Positions 29,446-33,320 of a stretch of DNA of 33,320 nucleotides are shown piece by piece. The stretch lies in the NCBI RefSeq assembly GCF_001591345.1, contig NZ_BCUS01000070.1:1-33320 (forward strand), given 5' to 3'. Within the stretch, counting starts at the first letter, position 1. The number at the start of each line of letters is the position of its first letter. The notes below the pieces were generated by a model. It was not told where the DNA came from and ran no database searches. It saw only the letters and a program-made list of their open reading frames with translations. The translations under genes and the position numbers were made by a program. This DNA comes from Variovorax boronicumulans NBRC 103145. GTDB lineage: Bacteria; Pseudomonadota; Gammaproteobacteria; Burkholderiales; Burkholderiaceae_C.

Positions 29446-29462
29446 GGCTGTCTCTTTCTTGT

Positions 29463-30242
29463 TCAGCGGCCGCTCCAGCGCGGCGCGCGTTTTTCGATGA
29501 AGGCGCGCGGGCCTTCCTTGAAGTCTTCGCTCGCGGCCACGCGCTCGAAGGCATCGCGCGTGAGGGCGCGCAGCGCGGCCTCGTCGAGCCCGCTGTTCGC
29601 CTCGCGCGCCACGCGCAGGCTCTGGCGCACCGCCACCGGGGCGTTGCGCGCGATCTCGGCGGCCAGCGCCAGCGCGGCTTCGCGCAGCCCCTCGACGTCG
29701 GCCACGAGGCGGTTGACCAGGCCGAAGCCGTGCGCGCGCTCGGCATCGAGTTGCCCCGCCGTGAGGATCAGCTCGAGCGCGATGTTCGGCGGAATGGCGC
29801 GCGGCAGCCGGTACAGCCCGCCCGCCGCGGCGATCAGCCCGCGCAGCACCTCGGGCAGGCCGAAGGCGGCCTGCCGCACGGCCACGACGAGGTCGCAGGC
29901 CAGCACGAGCTCGGTGCCGCCGGCCAGCGCCTTGCCGTTGACGGCGGCGATCCACGGCTTGCTGCGCTCGCGGTACACGAAGCCCGCGAAGCCGCCGCGC
30001 TCGGTGCGCAGCGCGCTGCCGCGCCCGGCCGACACTTCCTTCAGGTCGGCGCCCGCGCAGAAGGCCTCGCGACCGGCGCCGGTGAGCACCACGGCGCGGA
30101 TGTCGTCGTCGGCCTCGGTGGCATCGACGGCGGCTTCGAGGCCCGACGCCACGTCGCCGTTGACGGCGTTGCGCGCCTCGGGGCGGTCGATGGTGACGAG
30201 GGCGACGTGGCCCGGCAGGCGTTCGACAGTCACTGCGCTCAT
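29463..30242 (-). CDS. Enoyl-CoA hydratase
   Basis: A 259-residue crotonase with FCAGADLKEV, both catalytic glutamates (LAGGTELVLACD and FGLPEVLRGLIAA), and the typical C-terminus ending in EGPRAFIEKRAP. This is the one single-domain crotonase of the three in the right-hand block that looks like an active hydratase. The ATG at 30240-30242 overlaps the thiolase-like stop (ATGA), so it is coupled to that gene. Role: hydration of a 2-enoyl-CoA to 3-hydroxyacyl-CoA. Confidence 0.94.
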   Translation of the reverse strand: MSAVTVERLPGHVALVTIDRPEARNAVNGDVASGLEAAVDATEADDDIRAVVLTGAGREAFCAGADLKEVSAGRGSALRTERGGFAGFVYRERSKPWIAAVNGKALAGGTELVLACDLVVAVRQAAFGLPEVLRGLIAAAGGLYRLPRAIPPNIALELILTAGQLDAERAHGFGLVNRLVADVEGLREAALALAAEIARNAPVAVRQSLRVAREANSGLDEAALRALTRDAFERVAASEDFKEGPRAFIEKRAPRWSGR

Positions 30243-31753
30243 GACACGCTCCAGTTCAAGAGATCGTCCGCACCCGCCGTCACCGTGCCGCTGCAACCGA
30301 CGGGGCTGCGGTCGAGGTCGGTCAGCACCTTCAGCGAAGCCGCGTCCGTGGCCTCGACGCGCGCCATGAGCCGTTCGCCGGCCGGCGTGCGCGCGATCAC
30401 GATGCCCTGCGAAGGCTGGCCGTCGCGGCCGTAGACCACGGTGAAGGTCTCCAGCGTGGCGGCGCCCGCGTACTGCAGCACCAGCGGCGGCACCGGACCG
30501 CGCCGCGCATCGGCGGCGGCCTGCACGTCGTAGTCGGGCTTCGGAAGCCCTTGCGGCGGCGGGCTGGAGCCCAGCACCAGCGCGTGGTGCTTGGTGACGT
30601 ACTCACCCTGTCCGTAGAGCAGCGCCGCCTTGCCCTTCGGCGCGGCGCGCAGCGCGCGCACCAGGCCGGCGGCGGCGTGTGTCATGTAGTCGTTGAGCGG
30701 CGCGCCGAAGAAGCTCAGGCCGCCGGTGGAGGTCATGCGCGCCTCGGGTTCGAGGCCCAGCGTGCGGCGCGCCATCTTGGGCACGATGGGGAAGCAGCTG
30801 TACAGCTCCAGCATCTCGAAGGCCGAGGCGTCGCCGCCGACCTGCGCGAGCACGGTTTCCATCACGAGGTCTTGTGCGTGCGAGCGGTGGTACTGGTCGC
30901 GCTGCAGATAGTCGCGCGGCTCGCGCGCGGCGGCGCCGTCCCACACGTAGACCCAGCGGTCTTCGGGAATGCCGAGTGCGCGCGCATGGCCCACGCTGGT
31001 GAGCAGCACGGCCGCGCCCATGTTGACCAGCGGGTTGGCCACCATGTGCTTGGTGTAGGGCCAGGCAATGAGGCGGTTGGCCGCGTCGACGCGGGCGATG
31101 TCCTCGGGCGTGAAGGGCTTGCGCAGCCAGGCGTAGGGGTTGGCGGCGGCCACTTCGGAATAGCGCGCCCACAGGCGCGACGACTCGTCCTGCGCCTGGC
31201 GCGGCGTCTGACCCCAGTGGGCGAGCGCGGCGTTCTCGTAGAAGGGGTAGATGGTGGTCGGCATGGCCGCGCCGAGCCGGATCGCCACGGGGTGGCAGAT
31301 GTCGGTGCCGCGCACCAGCTTCACGCTGTCGTCGCGCGGGGTCCAGTCCAGCGGGATGCCGAGCTTGGCGGCGGCGTCGACCGTGTAGCGCGCCTCGGCG
31401 CCGGTGATGGCGGCCACCTGGCTCTCGCCGCGCGCGATGCGCAGCGCGGCTTCGTGGATGTAGCGCACCGGCGCTTCGCCACCGGTGACGCCGTAGACGC
31501 TGCGCGCCGGGCTGCAGCCCAGCCGCGCGTTGAGCAGCGCGGGCGCGTCGGTGTAGGGCCACGAGTACTCGCAGACAACGTCGAGCGAGTCGAGGCCGGC
31601 CAGCAGCGCGGCGGCGCCGCTGTCCTGAGCGGCGGCGCGCATGGCGCGCGCCATCAGCTCGATGGGTTCGAGGCCTTCGGCGGCCTCCTTGGTGCGGTGC
31701 GTGATCTCGCCGACGCCGACGATGACCGGCGTGCGGTCGTCCAGTGCTGTCAT
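30239..31753 (-). CDS. Thiolase-like (SCP2-thiolase/TLP1-type) protein without catalytic residues
   Basis: A 504-residue protein with a thiolase fold, about 100 longer than a thiolase because of a C-terminal beta domain (about 405-504). The nucleophilic Cys position is Gly (VTGGEAPVRYIHEA, about 89-102). NEAFA is replaced by ELYSCFPIVPK, and GGAIALGHPxGASG by TGGLSFFGAPLNDY, so all thiolase catalytic motifs are changed. The same changes mark the mycobacterial thiolase-like protein TLP1 and many bacterial proteins annotated as acetyl-CoA acetyltransferases. It may bind acyl-CoA, act in a complex, or catalyse a different C-C reaction such as retro-aldol cleavage with a partner. It starts 4 bp after the dehydrogenase and overlaps the hydratase. 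Confidence 0.85.
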   Translation of the reverse strand: MTALDDRTPVIVGVGEITHRTKEAAEGLEPIELMARAMRAAAQDSGAAALLAGLDSLDVVCEYSWPYTDAPALLNARLGCSPARSVYGVTGGEAPVRYIHEAALRIARGESQVAAITGAEARYTVDAAAKLGIPLDWTPRDDSVKLVRGTDICHPVAIRLGAAMPTTIYPFYENAALAHWGQTPRQAQDESSRLWARYSEVAAANPYAWLRKPFTPEDIARVDAANRLIAWPYTKHMVANPLVNMGAAVLLTSVGHARALGIPEDRWVYVWDGAAAREPRDYLQRDQYHRSHAQDLVMETVLAQVGGDASAFEMLELYSCFPIVPKMARRTLGLEPEARMTSTGGLSFFGAPLNDYMTHAAAGLVRALRAAPKGKAALLYGQGEYVTKHHALVLGSSPPPQGLPKPDYDVQAAADARRGPVPPLVLQYAGAATLETFTVVYGRDGQPSQGIVIARTPAGERLMARVEATDAASLKVLTDLDRSPVGCSGTVTAGADDLLNWSVS

Positions 31754-31757
31754 GGGG

Positions 31758-32909
31758 TTAGTGATGTGAGAGGGGTTGTTGTTGCTGCAGCTGCGCCACG
31801 CGGCGCAGGTGCCACGCGGGCGGGCCGAACTGGCCTTCGATGAGGGTGGCGCGGCGCACGTAGTGGCCGACAGCGAGCTCCTCGGTCATGCCCATGCCGC
31901 CGTGCAGCTGCACCGCGCCCTGCCCCACGGCGCGGCAGGCCTTGGCGACCGCGACCTTGGCGGACGACACGGCACGTGCGCGCGAGGCCGCGTCGGCCCC
32001 CGTGGCCAGCGCCTCGCCCACGCTGGCGGTGAGCGCGTCGGCCTGCTCGAGCGCCATGTGCATGTCGGCCAGCCGATGCTGCAGCACCTGGAAGCTGGAG
32101 ATCGACACGCCGAACTGCTTGCGCTGGCGCACGTAGTCGAGCGTGTCGCGCATCAGCCGGCGCAGGATGCCGATGGACTCGGCGCAGACCGCGAGCGTGG
32201 CCTCGTCGAGCGCCTGCTCGATCTGCGGCAGCGCTGCGCCTTCCTCGCCGAGCAAGGCATCGGCCTCCAGGCGCACCGCGTCGAAGGCGATGTCGGCCGC
32301 GCGGCCGCCGTCGCGTGTGCGGTAGGCGCGCAGCTGCGCGCCGGGCGCGTCCTTGGGCACGACCAGCAACGACAGGCCCTTGTCGCTGCGCGCCGTGACG
32401 ATGACATGGCTGGCCCATGGCGCGGCCTGCACCACGGCCTTGCGGCCGTCGAGCCGCAGCCGGCCGTCGGCCTCGCGCACGAGCGTCGTGCGCACGTCGT
32501 CGCGTGCGTGGCGGCTGTGCGGCTCGTCGTGCGCGAAGGCCAACACGGCCTGCCCCGCGACAACGCGCGCGAGCAGCGCATCGGACATCGCGCCCGGGTG
32601 GCGCTGCAGCAGGCCGGCGCCGATCACCAGCGTCGAAAGATACGGCTCGGCCGCGAGCGCGCCGCCCAGCGTGGGCAGCAGCGCGAGGTGCGCGGCCAGG
32701 CCGAGGCCCAGCCCGCCCTGCGATTCGGGCAGGGCCGCGCCCAGCAGACCCAGGTCACTTGCCAGGCCTTGCCAGAACGGCGGCGGTGCATCGTCGGCGG
32801 CAGCCAGCGCATGGAGGCGCTGCTCGAAGCCGTGCTGGTCGTCGAGGTAGCGCGCGAGGCTGTCGCGCAGCATCGCGAGGGTGTCGTCTTGGTCGGTGAG
32901 GGTGGTCAT
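31758..32909 (-). CDS. Acyl-CoA dehydrogenase family protein, probable subunit of a heteromeric enzyme
   Basis: A 383-residue protein with the acyl-CoA dehydrogenase fold, but the usual TEPEAGSD loop is degenerate (AFAHDEPHSRHARDD). The C-terminal part has AVQLHGGMGMTEE, then ends YVRRATLIEGQFGPP without a YEGT/NEI motif. Pairs of such diverged subunits next to a second dehydrogenase gene occur in alpha2beta2 enzymes of sterol side-chain oxidation (ChsE, FadE and IpdE types). It lies 12 bp after the next dehydrogenase, supporting a heterotetramer. FAD and substrate binding may need both subunits. Confidence 0.88.
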   Translation of the reverse strand: MTTLTDQDDTLAMLRDSLARYLDDQHGFEQRLHALAAADDAPPPFWQGLASDLGLLGAALPESQGGLGLGLAAHLALLPTLGGALAAEPYLSTLVIGAGLLQRHPGAMSDALLARVVAGQAVLAFAHDEPHSRHARDDVRTTLVREADGRLRLDGRKAVVQAAPWASHVIVTARSDKGLSLLVVPKDAPGAQLRAYRTRDGGRAADIAFDAVRLEADALLGEEGAALPQIEQALDEATLAVCAESIGILRRLMRDTLDYVRQRKQFGVSISSFQVLQHRLADMHMALEQADALTASVGEALATGADAASRARAVSSAKVAVAKACRAVGQGAVQLHGGMGMTEELAVGHYVRRATLIEGQFGPPAWHLRRVAQLQQQQPLSHH

Positions 32910-32921
32910 GAAAAACGGGCC

Positions 32922-33320
32922 TCAGCGTGATTGCAGCAACTGCGCCGCGATGATGTTGCGCTGCACTTCGTTCGAGCCCGCGTAGATCGACGCGGCGCGG
33001 TCGTTGAGGTAGGCGGACATCGAGAACACCGCCTCCTCGGGCACGGCGAGCGCGCCCTGCAGGCCGTCGTCCAGCGGCAAATCAGCCGCCGCGTAGTGCG
33101 CGGCGATCTCCACGCCGAGCTCGGTCAGGCGCTGGCGCAGCTCGGAGCCCATCACCTTGCCCATCGAGGGCCGGATGCCGTGCGGCTCGCCGCGCGCCTG
33201 GGCGCGCAGCGACTGCAGCTCGGTGGCTTCGACCGCATCGATGGCGCAGTCCATCTCGGCCAGGCGCAGCGCCATCTCGCGCGCCTCGTCGGCGGCGGTG
33301 TCGCCCGCGGCGGTGAAGGC
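32922..33320 (-). CDS. Acyl-CoA dehydrogenase, partial (N-terminus off the right edge)
   Basis: The C-terminal 132 residues only; the reading frame is open to the window edge. The helical domain ends IYAGSNEVQRNIIAAQLLQ, with Ala where the catalytic Glu of YEGT would be, a pattern common in the larger subunit of heteromeric acyl-CoA dehydrogenases. Its stop is 12 bp before the 31758-32909 dehydrogenase, so the two probably form one complex. The N-terminal FAD loops and any alternative catalytic Glu cannot be seen. Confidence 0.88.
   Translation of the reverse strand, partial: AFTAAGDTAADEAREMALRLAEMDCAIDAVEATELQSLRAQARGEPHGIRPSMGKVMGSELRQRLTELGVEIAAHYAAADLPLDDGLQGALAVPEEAVFSMSAYLNDRAASIYAGSNEVQRNIIAAQLLQSR

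Overview
The window is about 33 kb of very GC-rich DNA (estimated near 70 %) carrying an almost gap-free catabolic gene cluster. Codon use, gene content (LivFGHM transporter, many acyl-CoA enzymes, a MalT/LuxR-type activator) and the subtilase autotransporter suggest a betaproteobacterium, probably Comamonadaceae (Variovorax/Acidovorax-like). That placement is inference; no rRNA or other marker gene is present.

Layout. (1) 1-6325, minus strand: acyl-CoA dehydrogenase -> thiolase -> livG -> livF -> livH -> livM -> an aminoglycoside-phosphotransferase-like kinase cut by the left edge. (2) 6493-7284, plus strand: a lone crotonase gene divergent from block 1. (3) 7303-14273, minus: thiolase -> a FadB/FadJ-like protein lacking its NAD-binding domain -> TesB thioesterase -> EthD-domain protein -> full-length FadB-like protein (TTG start) -> SDR dehydrogenase. 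(4) 14412-17150, plus: a 912-residue MalT-like LuxR-family regulator, convergent with (5) 17211-21041, minus: a subtilisin-like autotransporter with its own terminator. (6) 21244-33320, minus: two acyl-CoA dehydrogenases (one cut by the right edge), a thiolase-like protein without catalytic residues, two crotonases, an alpha-methylacyl-CoA racemase, two tandem AMP-dependent acyl-CoA ligases, another acyl-CoA dehydrogenase, another crotonase and a DECR-like reductase.

Together the genes encode uptake (Liv permease and ATPases, no binding protein seen), CoA activation, stereochemical correction, dehydrogenation, hydration, 3-hydroxyacyl oxidation, thiolysis, CoA release and possibly phosphorylation of a hydroxyacyl-CoA. 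The enzyme set fits a carboxylic acid whose chain is branched, unsaturated or hydroxylated rather than a plain fatty acid. The substrate cannot be read from the sequence.

The main discovery is a 16-bp palindrome, consensus TCGTCSGWWSCGACGA, in five intergenic regions (5119-5134, 6441-6456, 10373-10388, 14367-14382, 28582-28597). At each one, an A/T-rich -10-like hexamer begins 22-23 nt beyond the palindrome toward a catabolic gene. This puts the palindrome centre near -42/-43, the usual place for a LuxR-type activator. The MalT-like regulator, encoded beside one site, is the obvious candidate, so the whole cluster looks like one locally controlled regulon.
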